Source: Alphaproteobacteria bacterium US3C007 | GTDB taxonomy: Bacteria; Pseudomonadota; Alphaproteobacteria; Rhodobacterales; Rhodobacteraceae | Direction: 5' to 3' | NCBI GenBank assembly: GCA_034423775.1 | Contig: CP139918.1 | Coordinates: 1 to 64,000, forward strand | DNA length: 64,000 bases | Shown here: positions 1 to 6,928 of the stretch, piece after piece | Position numbering within the stretch: the stretch's first letter is position 1 | Layout of the letters: each line of letters begins with the position of its first letter | The notes under the pieces: generated by a model | Told to the model about the DNA's origin: nothing | What the model saw: only the letters and a program-made list of their open reading frames with translations | Databases searched by the model: none | Position numbers and translations under genes: made by a program

Positions 1-3
1 CCC

Positions 4-870
4 CTATACTCGCCCATTGAGTTTTGGTTTCTCTAATAAGGTTTCTGGGACGGGTGGGCGCATGTTTAATGCGTGATGAGGTCTGATCTGGTTGTATTGC
101 CTGAGCCAAACATTGATAGCGACCTGGGCTTGCCGTGTGGTGTGGAACCATTCAGCGTTTAGCACTTCTTTTCGCAAGGTGCCGTTAAAGCGTTCGTTGT
201 ATCCATTTTCCCAAGGGCTGCCTGGATAGATTTGCATTGGTTTGATACCGATCCTCTTCAGCCAGTCCTGTAGATGCGTGGCAATGAACTCGGGTCCGTT
301 GTCAGAGCGAATAAACTCTGGCTTACCATGTTTAATCAGCAGCGGGTGCAGTGTCTCCAAAACGTCGTTCGCATTCATTTTGGATCGCACTGCCACGTAG
401 AGCGCTTCACGGGTATATTCATCTAGAACCGTGAGCATTTTATAGCTGCACCCATTGCTAAGCTTATCGTGCACAAAGTCGATCGCCCAAATATGGTTGG
501 GATGTGTGGGCCGCAGCCTGATGATGGAGCTGTCTTTGTGATAAAGCCGTTTGCGCTTCTTGTGCCGGCGCGGCAGCTGTAAACCTTCTTCGTTCCATAA
601 GCGCTCGATCCTCTTGTGGTTAACACGCCAGCCTTCCATGCGCAGCAGGGCTGTGACTTTCCTATAACCATACCACCCATACTGTTTGGCCAGCCGGATC
701 ATCGCCAAGCGTAGTTTGGTATCATCTACTTGTTTGGCTTGATAGCGCAGACTTGAGCGGGCTACATCCAGAACAGCGCAAGCACGCCGCTCAGAAATAT
801 CCAGCTTTTGACGCGTATGAATAACAGCCTGACGAAGCTGAGCCCGCGTCAGGCCCGTGGCTTTAGATGA
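4..870 (-). CDS. IS3-family transposase OrfB (DDE integrase), copy 1
   Basis: Catalytic part of the transposase. Counting from the TTG at 708 (234 residues), the RNase-H-fold triad is D77 (in HIWAIDF), D136 (RSDNGPEF) and E172 (NGYNERF), with the 35-residue D-to-E spacing of the family. The frame is open upstream to 870 and overlaps the end of orfA (849-870) in the -1 frame. That upstream part encodes more family-like sequence (QLRQAVIHTRQKLDISERRA), so OrfB is probably made as an OrfAB frameshift product; a possible slip site is CTAAAG near 866. The protein is identical to the copy at 40819 and looks intact. Confidence 0.92.
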   Translation of the reverse strand, partial: SSKATGLTRAQLRQAVIHTRQKLDISERRACAVLDVARSSLRYQAKQVDDTKLRLAMIRLAKQYGWYGYRKVTALLRMEGWRVNHKRIERLWNEEGLQLPRRHKKRKRLYHKDSSIIRLRPTHPNHIWAIDFVHDKLSNGCSYKMLTVLDEYTREALYVAVRSKMNANDVLETLHPLLIKHGKPEFIRSDNGPEFIATHLQDWLKRIGIKPMQIYPGSPWENGYNERFNGTLRKEVLNAEWFHTTRQAQVAINVWLRQYNQIRPHHALNMRPPVPETLLEKPKLNGRV

Positions 871-1136
871 TCAAGGCTCTCCTTCAGGATCACCTTGTCT
901 AACTGCAAGTCAGCGACGATCTTCTTCAAGCGCTCGTTTTCTTTCTTGAGCGATTTCATCTCTGAAACCTGTGAACGAGAAAGGCCTCCAAACTTCTTAC
1001 GCCAGTAATAATAACTCTTATCTGAAATCCCAGCTTTGCGACACGCACTCACAACGTCCAAACCATCGTGCAAATGAACATCAATCTCGCGCAATAACTT
1101 CAACACATCTTCATCAGAATAACGCTTCCGAGCCAT
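849..1136 (-). CDS. IS3-family transposase OrfA (HTH), copy 1
   Basis: A 95-residue DNA-binding subunit. An N-terminal helix-turn-helix (about residues 5-50, with CRKAGISDKSYYYWRKKFGG) is followed by a leucine-zipper-like helix (about 58-90, ENERLKKIVADLQLDKVILK) typical of the IS407 group. OrfA binds the element ends and joins OrfB by frameshifting. The start at 1136 lies about 55 bases inside the right terminal repeat, as expected for the first gene of an IS3 element. It is identical to the copy at 41664-41951. Confidence 0.93.
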   Translation of the reverse strand: MARKRYSDEDVLKLLREIDVHLHDGLDVVSACRKAGISDKSYYYWRKKFGGLSRSQVSEMKSLKKENERLKKIVADLQLDKVILKESLDHLKPRA

Positions 1137-1190
1137 GTTTCCTTACTCCCTATGCCAAAATATACTGGCACAGTTCTAGGGGGCTAAGAC

Positions 1191-1322
1191 AGCGGCTTGT
1201 TTTTCAATGATGCCTATAACGAGCAGCCTATAGCTTGCGATGCAGAACAAATAGCTGCGCATTTTCTAACGCTCCATAAGGCTAAGATAACAGATCGGTT
1301 TGAGAAACTGCTGCCTCACTAG
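1191..1322 (+). pseudogene. C-terminal remnant of an unknown gene cut by the IS
   Basis: From the IS boundary an open frame of 43 codons runs to TAG at 1320-1322, beginning SGLFFNDAYNEQP and ending ITDRFEKLLPH. It has no start of its own and reads like the end of a soluble protein, so I interpret it as the tail of a gene interrupted by the element. I do not recognise the family. The missing 5' part would lie left of the window, or was lost by deletion or recombination at the IS. Confidence 0.45.
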
Positions 1323-1422
1323 ACTTCAACACACCCAACCTCATAAACCACCATGAAAACTTAACTTGTTTAGATTGTTTTCAAGGGTGTAGGTTTGAGA
1401 CTGAAAAGTTTGGGGTCAGACT

Positions 1423-1887
1423 ATGAGTTTTGAAGATTGGGTGACGGGGTGGGTCAACAGGCCACTGAAGCCTCAAAGACAAATGAGCAGTTGGGATTGG
1501 ACGGTTTGTTTCTTCAAGCTTATTATGTACTACAGTCCGTTCTTATTTCTGTTAATTCCGTCGGTGGATGCTTGGTTTGCGGGTCATTTCAACAGCTTCC
1601 AGCTTATTGTGTTGGCAATCTGTTTGATGTTTTCGTTTTATTTCCAAGGCTGTTGGCCAAGTGGAACTTTCCCAAGGTGGGATAGATTTGCAATAATAGT
1701 TTCATTTCCGCTTGCTTGTGTCTTTTTCGTAATTGGTCAAATCTTTGTATTTGTGGGTATGGTCGCAGGTATGTTGTTAGCTCAATTTGCGGCAACCGTG
1801 TTGGGTGTAGGGATTATTGCCCTTGTTATCTTTGTAATTATTGGAGTTTTCGGGGTTCTCTTGTTTGGGTTTAGACAAGTCTTTTGA
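1423..1887 (+). CDS. Hypothetical multi-pass membrane protein
   Basis: 154 residues with about four hydrophobic segments (roughly 28-48, 58-77, 86-112 and 118-150) after a short polar N-terminus containing DWVTGWVNRPLKP. No catalytic motif or family is recognised. It lies in the AT-rich accessory segment between the IS and tRNA-Ser, upstream of another orphan gene (1906) in the same direction. The ribosome-binding site before 1423 is weak (GGGGTCAG), so the start is the first ATG of the frame rather than a proven one. A coincidental frame is unlikely given the coherent membrane pattern. Confidence 0.6.
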   Translation: MSFEDWVTGWVNRPLKPQRQMSSWDWTVCFFKLIMYYSPFLFLLIPSVDAWFAGHFNSFQLIVLAICLMFSFYFQGCWPSGTFPRWDRFAIIVSFPLACVFFVIGQIFVFVGMVAGMLLAQFAATVLGVGIIALVIFVIIGVFGVLLFGFRQVF

Positions 1888-1905
1888 GATACAAGGGGGA
1901 AAGTT

Positions 1906-2274
1906 ATGTGCGTGCAAACCAGTCATATAAAGCTTTGTACATGCAGCAGCATGAATTTTTCGAAAGGAAATAGCTGGCAATTGAATAAAGCCGCTAGCCA
2001 AACACATGTTGTTGGCGAATGGCTATTGTTTGAAGGTTTGGCAGATTTCAGCTTACCTTCCCTTATTGCTGAGCGTTTGGTGCATGACATAAACACGCAA
2101 GACGTATTTGATTTTTTCTATCAACCAGCACTAGAGGATTTACTTATTCTCAATCTCGATCACCTTACGTTTTATTTTTTACACAATGGTGAAAAGTTTC
2201 AGCAGGTGGACGAGGATGATCTCAAATGGAAAGGCACTCTGATGCGTTCTGGAAAAGTGAAATCACAATATTAG
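1906..2274 (+). CDS. Hypothetical protein
   Basis: 122 residues, not recognised. A good Shine-Dalgarno (AAGGGGG) sits 5-6 bases before the ATG at 1906, 18 bases after the membrane-protein gene, so the two are probably cotranscribed. The sequence is mostly polar with an acidic middle (NLDHLTFYFLHNGEKFQQVDEDD is split by aromatic residues) and no evident signal peptide. A later in-frame ATG (1951) would shorten the product by 15 residues. Base composition is AT-rich, like the rest of this accessory stretch. Confidence 0.5.
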   Translation: MCVQTSHIKLCTCSSMNFSKGNSWQLNKAASQTHVVGEWLLFEGLADFSLPSLIAERLVHDINTQDVFDFFYQPALEDLLILNLDHLTFYFLHNGEKFQQVDEDDLKWKGTLMRSGKVKSQY

Positions 2275-2369
2275 GCAAGCTGTTAAATGGCCTAATAGGG
2301 CTAGAGCAGTACTGGTAGCCAAAAATATCGTTAAAGAATTTTTGCAATACGGCAATTAGTCAGCATTTT

Positions 2370-2564
2370 TCAGCCAGCTGTAAATTCGCGAATAAACTGA
2401 CAAACCTGACCATTTGATGCACAATTTGCCCTCATATAAATGCGAAAAATAAACCATACGCCCCAAATAGCCAGTGCCCAACCCCACCAACTCCATTTGC
2501 GGGGGTTCAGCGGGTTATTTGGATGAAATAGTGGTTCTTTCGATGGTTTTTTATCATCAGTCAC
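2370..2564 (-). CDS. Small single-pass membrane protein, unknown
   Basis: 64 residues. A charged, proline-rich N-terminus (TDDKKPSKEPLFHPNNPLNP) leads into one tryptophan-rich membrane helix (about residues 24-43, WSWWGWALAIWGVWFIF) and a short tail with two cysteines. The architecture suggests a small inner-membrane protein. It faces its neighbours with no operon partner. I recognise no family. The hydrophobic/polar partition supports real coding, but the length is short. Confidence 0.5.
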   Translation of the reverse strand: MTDDKKPSKEPLFHPNNPLNPRKWSWWGWALAIWGVWFIFRIYMRANCASNGQVCQFIREFTAG

Positions 2565-2673
2565 TGCTACGCCTTCGCTTTAAGTATCTATATTGAACTA
2601 ATAGTGTATTTCCTTACAAAAGATAGCAATCAAAAATCCTGTTTTGACGGTAATGATCTGAGGTGCGTTTAAC

Positions 2674-2985
2674 TTAGACTTCTGTCAGAACAGCAAAGGT
2701 TTTGCCTTTAAACTCGTGAACCATTGTTACGCCGTTAAACTCATTGGCAACATTTCTTTGGGCTTCAATCCTACCAATCATTTCTTGATACCCTTCCTCG
2801 GAGGCATAAAATGAGATTGATCCATGCGTGTAGTCATCAATTTTATACCATATATTTTCTAACCAAAATTCACTTTCTGGGTCTAATTCCTCTTTTATAA
2901 ATGCCAAATAATCCCTCATTGCTTGCTCGTCGATTGGCTTAGTTTCGTGCTTAAAGACTGTATTTAAAATAAACTTTTCACTCAT
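2674..2985 (-). CDS. Hypothetical protein, downstream member of an overlapping pair
   Basis: 103 residues starting at the ATG at 2985 (MSEKFILNTVFKHETKP). The frame is open further upstream to 3114, but that extension overlaps a better candidate gene. The start overlaps the last codons of the upstream gene by 8 bases, a pattern of translational coupling. The protein is acidic with mixed helix and strand character (DYTHGSISFYASEEGYQEMIG) and no recognised domain. It lies in the accessory segment beside tRNA-Ser. Confidence 0.55.
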   Translation of the reverse strand: MSEKFILNTVFKHETKPIDEQAMRDYLAFIKEELDPESEFWLENIWYKIDDYTHGSISFYASEEGYQEMIGRIEAQRNVANEFNGVTMVHEFKGKTFAVLTEV

Positions 2986-3169
2986 ATACACTACCTTCAG
3001 CAATGTAATTTGGCGCAGGAATACAGGCAAAATTTCCTGTAATCCCTTCAGTTCCCACTTTTTCCATTTGAGCAGCTGCGCTTGCGCACTCTTCTTTGGT
3101 ATCCATCTCACCAACTGTTAGCAGTCCATTGATGGCCACAAAAACTAACATCCAAGAATATTCAAACAT
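2978..3169 (-). CDS. Small hypothetical protein, upstream member of an overlapping pair
   Basis: 63 residues with a hydrophobic N-terminus (MFEYSWMLVFVAINGLL) followed by a polar part with two cysteines (KEECASAAAQME and NFACIPAPNY). I chose 3169 because GGGAAG lies 5 bases before that ATG; a frame-compatible ATG at 3184 is less well placed. The hydrophobic start could be a signal or anchor, with the cysteines forming a disulfide outside the cytoplasm; this is inference. It overlaps the next gene by 8 bases. Confidence 0.5.
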   Translation of the reverse strand: MFEYSWMLVFVAINGLLTVGEMDTKEECASAAAQMEKVGTEGITGNFACIPAPNYIAEGSVYE

Positions 3170-3351
3170 TTCTACTTCCCACATAACGCCAGCGTCCTGC
3201 CTCTTTAGACAGACTGACAATCCCAGAGTAACGCGGTTCAGAAATATGTGAAGTCTTTAAACAAATGGTATCAAAAGTGTAACGTAATATGTAACGTGAC
3301 AAATAAATTTTACTATTAATGCAATTAAATCAATAATTTAATAGAGTTTTA

Positions 3352-3375
3352 TGGTGCCCCCACACGGAATAGAAC
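3352..3375 (-). other. Possible attachment-site scar resembling a tRNA 3' end
   Basis: Read on the minus strand, the bases resemble the T-loop, 3' T-stem, acceptor strand and CCA of a tRNA (TTCTATTCCGTGTGGG followed by GGCACCA). The upstream half does not pair with it as a T-stem, so this is not a complete tRNA. Integrases of the tyrosine family often leave such a 3'-end copy as an att site. The parent tRNA is not in the window, and the sequence does not match the adjacent tRNA-Ser, so this is inference. Confidence 0.3.
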
Positions 3376-3559
3376 TATCAAAAAACGACGATGTTCATTC
3401 AGTGCGACTGTAAGTTGCAGGCAGATACCAGTTACTTAAACAGCAGCGCGCCAATTCCCTCGTCTAGATTAGTCTTACATAGCAAATATGGGACTCCTAT
3501 CTGACAAAGCGGGGGGTACCCCCGGGGTATGGGCTGGTTACTGCGGAAATGGACGGGCA

Positions 3560-3613
3560 GTGCAGGAATTTTCAAACAAGTCCTGCACAAATGTGGACTA
3601 AAATGTGGACTAT
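3560..3613. repeat. 8-bp inverted repeat plus 12-bp tandem direct repeat next to tRNA-Ser
   Basis: GTGCAGGA at 3560-3567 is mirrored by TCCTGCAC at 3581-3588 with a 13-base spacer. Immediately after it, AAATGTGGACTA occurs twice in tandem (3589-3600 and 3601-3612). The block lies 55 bases from the 3' end of tRNA-Ser. Repeats of this size near a tRNA end resemble integrase or excisionase arm sites, but no integrase gene is present here. Confidence 0.5.
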
Positions 3614-3667
3614 AAGCGCACACAAACCCATAAGTTACATTAATATCAATAATTTACGGGAATTTTG

Positions 3668-3757
3668 TGGCGGAGACGAAGGGATTCGAACCCTCGAGAC
3701 CCTTCCGGGCCTACTCCCTTAGCAGGGGAGCGCCTTCGACCACTCGGCCACGTCTCC
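3668..3757 (-). tRNA. tRNA-Ser(GCU)
   Basis: A 90-base class II tRNA on the minus strand, CCA encoded (3668-3670). The acceptor stem GGAGACG/CGTCTCC closes with discriminator G. The anticodon stem CTCCC/GGGAG holds the loop CTGCTAA, giving anticodon GCU, which reads AGC and AGU serine codons. A long variable arm (about TAGGCCCGGAAGGGTCTC) and the T-loop GGTTCGAATCC confirm the serine class. Its 3' end faces the accessory segment, the usual geometry for element integration. Confidence 0.97.
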
Positions 3758-4085
3758 GCTGATGGGTCTACAATTTTATCGAATAGCAAAACAAGCGGAA
3801 AATATAAGAAACCCTCACTTTTTACGATTTGTTCGTTCCTACACCCTCAGCTGACGCGCAACGCCTGCACTTTTTCTGTGCATTTTTTAAGAAACTCCAT
3901 CCAAACAACCCGCCCAGACATAGGAAATAAATCGAATGTTTGACGCATCGTGCAAAGAGATCGTCTGTTGGCAAATAAAATAACAGCAAGCGTAGCGCTT
4001 ACTGCGTATCCGCTTTGTTTCCAAAGCACAAAAAAACTCTCAATGCCTTAACAGTATAGCGTTGAAAGAGAGCATCCTACGCAAT
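3758..4085. other. Intergenic, upstream side of tRNA-Ser
   Basis: No gene is supported. This stretch must hold the promoter of tRNA-Ser, which is transcribed leftward. Short frames on both strands (for example 3847-4029) lack ribosome-binding sites and protein-like composition. A small palindrome (AAGCGTAGCGCTTA, about 3989-4002) is the only structure I noticed. Confidence 0.5.
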
Positions 4086-4244
4086 TCAGGCATCATTTGA
4101 CCAGTCACCAAACCGCCATTGACATTTTTTTGTCCAACGACGCAACCCGGCAAGTCCCTCTTCCTTTAGCTCTTTGACAGAAGCTGACATAGAACGCACG
4201 ATTTCAATAAAAGGCTTTGCAGCGTTTAAAATATGGCCCAGCAT
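4086..4244 (-). CDS. Small hypothetical protein
   Basis: 52 codons from ATG at 4244, with AAGG 4 bases upstream, ending TGA at 4086. The predicted peptide is amphipathic and basic toward the end, with helix-forming composition (MLGHILNAAKPFIEIVRSMS, then KKCQWRFGDWSND). It follows ychF in the same direction after 55 bases and could be read through from it. I recognise no family. The length makes chance occurrence possible. Confidence 0.4.
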   Translation of the reverse strand: MLGHILNAAKPFIEIVRSMSASVKELKEEGLAGLRRWTKKCQWRFGDWSNDA

Positions 4245-4299
4245 GCAACCTTATTGCGCCACGCCCCGCAGGAAGAGCAAATTGCCTGTGCGCAGCGCC

Positions 4300-5397
4300 T
4301 TACGCGTTGAACAGAAAATGCAAAACATCGCCATCTTTCACGATGTAAGATTTACCTTCAACGCGCATTTTTCCGGCTTCCTTGGATTTCTGCTCTCCCT
4401 CAAGGGCAACATAATCCTCATAGGCAATAGTTTCGGCGCGGATAAAACCGCGCTCAAAATCGCCATGGATCACCCCCGCGGCTTGGGGGGCGTAGGTGCC
4501 GCCCTTTATCGTCCAGGCTCGCGCCTCTTTAGGGCCAACGGTGAAATAGGTTTCCAATTCCAAGAGCTTATAGCCGGCGCGGATCAAGCGATCTAATCCA
4601 GCCTCTTCTAAGCCCATCTCATCCAGAAACATGGCGGCTTCTTCAGGCTCTAATTGGCTGATCTCTTCTTCAATCTGGGCGCTGATAACGACGGTTCCCG
4701 CGCCCTGCGCAGCCGCCATATCATGCACCTGTTGCGAAAAAGTATTTCCCGTGCCCGCGGTCTCTTCATCCACATTGCACACAAATAGGATCGGCTTGCT
4801 GGTCAAAAGCTGCAGCATTTTCCAAGCTTTCAGATCCTCTTCCTCAACCTCAACGCTGCGCGCTGGTTTTCCTTCTTCAAGCACCACCAAAGCGGCTTTG
4901 AGCAAGCGCTCTTGTTGCACTGCCTCCTTATCACCGCCGCGCACTTTGCGGCTAAGGCCTTGCAGGCGCTTCTCAATGCTTTCAATATCGGCCAGCATCA
5001 GCTCGGTTTCGATCGTCTCGGCGTCAGATACCGGGTCGACGCGCCCATCAACATGGGTAACATCAGAATCCTCAAAACAGCGTAGCACATGAGCGATGGC
5101 ATCGACCTCGCGGATATTTGCCAGAAATTGGTTGCCAAGCCCTTCGCCTTTTGATGCGCCTTTGACCAACCCGGCAATGTCAACGAATGTCATACGCGTT
5201 GGGACGACTTGCTTTGAACTGGCGATTTTAGCCAAAGTATCAAGCCGTGCATCGGGTACGGCCACATCGCCCACATTCGGCTCAATGGTACAGAACGGAA
5301 AATTTGCCGCCTGCGCGGCTGCGGTTTTGGTTAACGCGTTAAACAAGGTGGATTTACCAACATTTGGCAACCCGACAATACCCATTTTAAACCCCAT
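4300..5397 (-). CDS. ychF: Redox-regulated ATPase YchF (Obg-like)
   Basis: 365 residues, the usual family length. The P-loop is GLPNVGKS at residues 9-16; G3 is DIAGL. In place of the GTP-specific NKxD there is NVDEE, the change that makes YchF/OLA1 prefer ATP. A coiled-coil insert (about 130-200, IESIEKRLQGLSRK) and a C-terminal TGS domain (about 280-365, YFTVGPKEARAWTI) follow. YchF associates with ribosomes and is linked to stress responses. ATG at 5397 has GGAG 8 bases upstream; the open frame continues to 5571 but that part overlaps the trpA leader. It is divergent from trpA. Confidence 0.97.
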   Translation of the reverse strand: MGFKMGIVGLPNVGKSTLFNALTKTAAAQAANFPFCTIEPNVGDVAVPDARLDTLAKIASSKQVVPTRMTFVDIAGLVKGASKGEGLGNQFLANIREVDAIAHVLRCFEDSDVTHVDGRVDPVSDAETIETELMLADIESIEKRLQGLSRKVRGGDKEAVQQERLLKAALVVLEEGKPARSVEVEEEDLKAWKMLQLLTSKPILFVCNVDEETAGTGNTFSQQVHDMAAAQGAGTVVISAQIEEEISQLEPEEAAMFLDEMGLEEAGLDRLIRAGYKLLELETYFTVGPKEARAWTIKGGTYAPQAAGVIHGDFERGFIRAETIAYEDYVALEGEQKSKEAGKMRVEGKSYIVKDGDVLHFLFNA

Positions 5398-5593
5398 GGC
5401 TCTGCTCCTTTTAGCGCTGTTGAGGGCTTCTAGTGACAGATCTGCCCGGAGGCAAGCGGCGAAGATGCAAAAGCCGCGCTGCGACTTACGGTTTCTTTTC
5501 CAGCACAAGCTTTTTCGTGAAATGTTCGCTTGGCATTGATTTTTCGTATTCGATTGGGCATGGGAGAGCATGACGAAGCGAAAGGTGCCTAAT

Positions 5594-6385
5594 ATGACTC
5601 GGATTGACGATAAATTTGCCGCATTAAAAGCAGATGGGAAAAAGGCATTTGTCTCCTATGTCATGGCTGGAGATCCAGATTACCACACCGCGCTTGAGCT
5701 GGTGAAAGGCCTTCCCGCAGCGGGTGTGGATATTATTGAACTGGGGCTCCCTTTCACCGATCCAATGGCAGACGGCAGCACGATTCAGTTGGCGGGGCAG
5801 CGCGCGCTTGAAGCCGGCATGACCTTGCAAAAAACGCTGACTTTAGCCGCCGAATTTCGCCACCAAGATAATGTAACGCCTATCGTTCTGATGGGCTATT
5901 ACAACCCGATCTATAATCATGGTGTGGACCAATTTCTGCTGGATGCAAAAACCGCTGGAATTGACGGGTTGATCATCGTGGATTTGCCCCCCGAAGAGGA
6001 TGATGAACTCTGCGTTCCGGCGCAAGCCGCGGGCTTAAATTTTATTCGCCTCGCAACGCCAACAACGGATGCCAAACGCTTGCCAAAGGTTCTTCAGAAT
6101 ACATCAGGCTTTGTGTATTATGTGTCGATCACTGGCATCACGGGCGCCGGCGAAGCGCAAGCCCAAAACGTGGGGCCTGAAGTAGCGCAAATTAAAGCAA
6201 ACACGGATCTGCCGGTTATCGTTGGATTTGGCATCAACACCCCTGAAGCGGCGCAAAGCATCGCTGAAATTGCCGATGGCGCCGTGGTAGGGTCCGCGAT
6301 TGTCAGTGAATTGGCCAATGGCAAACCAGTCGCAGAGGTGTTGGCGTTTGTCAAAACCCTCTCAGATGGGGCGCATCGCGGTTAA
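5594..6385 (+). CDS. trpA: Tryptophan synthase alpha chain
   Basis: 263 residues. TrpA splits indole-3-glycerol phosphate to indole and glyceraldehyde-3-phosphate, passing indole to TrpB. The catalytic residues fall at the same numbers as in E. coli: E49 (GVDIIELG) and D60 (DPMADGS). The phosphate-binding loop at the end of the barrel is visible (GFGINTPE, then GAVVGSAIV). Start 5594 has GAAAGG about 9 bases upstream; an ATG at 5570 is in frame but has no such site. trpB is not adjacent in the window. It runs convergently with the MaoC gene, 17 bases apart. Confidence 0.97.
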   Translation: MTRIDDKFAALKADGKKAFVSYVMAGDPDYHTALELVKGLPAAGVDIIELGLPFTDPMADGSTIQLAGQRALEAGMTLQKTLTLAAEFRHQDNVTPIVLMGYYNPIYNHGVDQFLLDAKTAGIDGLIIVDLPPEEDDELCVPAQAAGLNFIRLATPTTDAKRLPKVLQNTSGFVYYVSITGITGAGEAQAQNVGPEVAQIKANTDLPVIVGFGINTPEAAQSIAEIADGAVVGSAIVSELANGKPVAEVLAFVKTLSDGAHRG

Positions 6386-6402
6386 AGCTCTGTTGGCATG
6401 AC

Positions 6403-6840
6403 TTATGCGGCCAGAAGAAGCATTTGCGTGGCCAAAAAGCTGCTCACGATTTTTTGAGTTTGGTTTCGGATCACAAACCGAGTTTTGATAAATCCGCGAT
6501 CTGGCTTGCTGCGTGAGTGGCGCGCCTCTTCTACCGTAATCGCGCAGGTTAAAATATCGCCTGGATAGACCGGAATAAACCAGCGCACCTCATCCACCCC
6601 TGGCGACCCGATTGAACATTTTTCAAACAGCCTGGTGCGAAAAACCGCTTCAAATCCGATTAAAACGGTGTGCCAGCCGCTGGCGATGATCCCACCATAG
6701 GGGGACGCTTCGGCCTGCGCGTCATCGAGATGAAACGGCTGAGGATCCCAGTCTTGCGCGAAGGCAAGAATTTGCGCTTTCGAAATCTGTTTTGGTTCGG
6801 CTTCAAAATGAAACCCGACCACAAAATCTTCAAAATACAT
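6403..6840 (-). CDS. MaoC-family (R)-specific enoyl-CoA hydratase-like protein
   Basis: 145 residues forming one hotdog fold. The hydratase-2 signature is present (residues about 30-58: DWDPQPFHLDDAQAEAS, then YGGIIASGWH), with the Asp and His that hydrate trans-2-enoyl-CoA thioesters. The substrate is unknown; relatives serve fatty-acid, PHA or C5-acid metabolism. The rest of the fold is recognisable (VDEVRWFIPVYPGD). It is a stand-alone gene between trpA (convergent) and the lactate dehydrogenase gene (divergent, 88 bases away). Confidence 0.88.
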   Translation of the reverse strand: MYFEDFVVGFHFEAEPKQISKAQILAFAQDWDPQPFHLDDAQAEASPYGGIIASGWHTVLIGFEAVFRTRLFEKCSIGSPGVDEVRWFIPVYPGDILTCAITVEEARHSRSKPDRGFIKTRFVIRNQTQKIVSSFLATQMLLLAA

Positions 6841-6928
6841 CGCCCGCTCCTGCTCTGGTGTTTTATAGGTTAACGATGTTATATCGCCTGTAGATATGAC
6901 CGCGACAACCCAGTAAGGTAAAGCTTAA

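Larger units (their letters stand above)
1..1191 (-). mobile_element. IS3-family (IS407-like) insertion sequence, copy 1, left end cut by window edge
   Basis: Two overlapping transposase frames on the minus strand and a right terminal repeat ending GGGGGCTAAGACA at 1191 define the element. It matches the complete copy at 40808-42006 with a constant offset of 40815. The only difference I noticed is 223 (t) against 41038 (c), which is silent in orfB. By comparison with that copy, the first 8 bases lie outside the window. The IS407 assignment rests on the look of OrfA and OrfB and the TGTC...CCCC ends. The element abuts the tail of an unrelated reading frame at 1191-1322. Confidence 0.93.
3170..3667. 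other. Non-coding gap between accessory genes and tRNA-Ser
   Basis: I see no convincing gene here. A 64-codon minus-strand frame (3432-3623) is low in complexity and lacks a good start. The stretch is AT-rich at 3240-3350, contains a tRNA-3'-end-like sequence at 3352-3375, and has a compact set of repeats (3560-3613) close to the tRNA. Together these look like the worn edge of an integrated element. Confidence 0.6.

Noticed and set aside
971..1210. 79-codon plus-strand frame across the IS right end
   Set aside because: It is antisense to orfA, lacks a ribosome site and appears identically in copy 2, where it merely reads into the Hint remnant.
3432..3623. 63-codon minus-strand frame near tRNA-Ser, possible integrase start
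   Set aside because: The composition is proline- and cysteine-rich, there is no ribosome site and no integrase motif.
4631..5092. Plus-strand frame of 153 codons
   Set aside because: It is the antisense shadow of ychF, with Ser/Thr-rich low-complexity translation.
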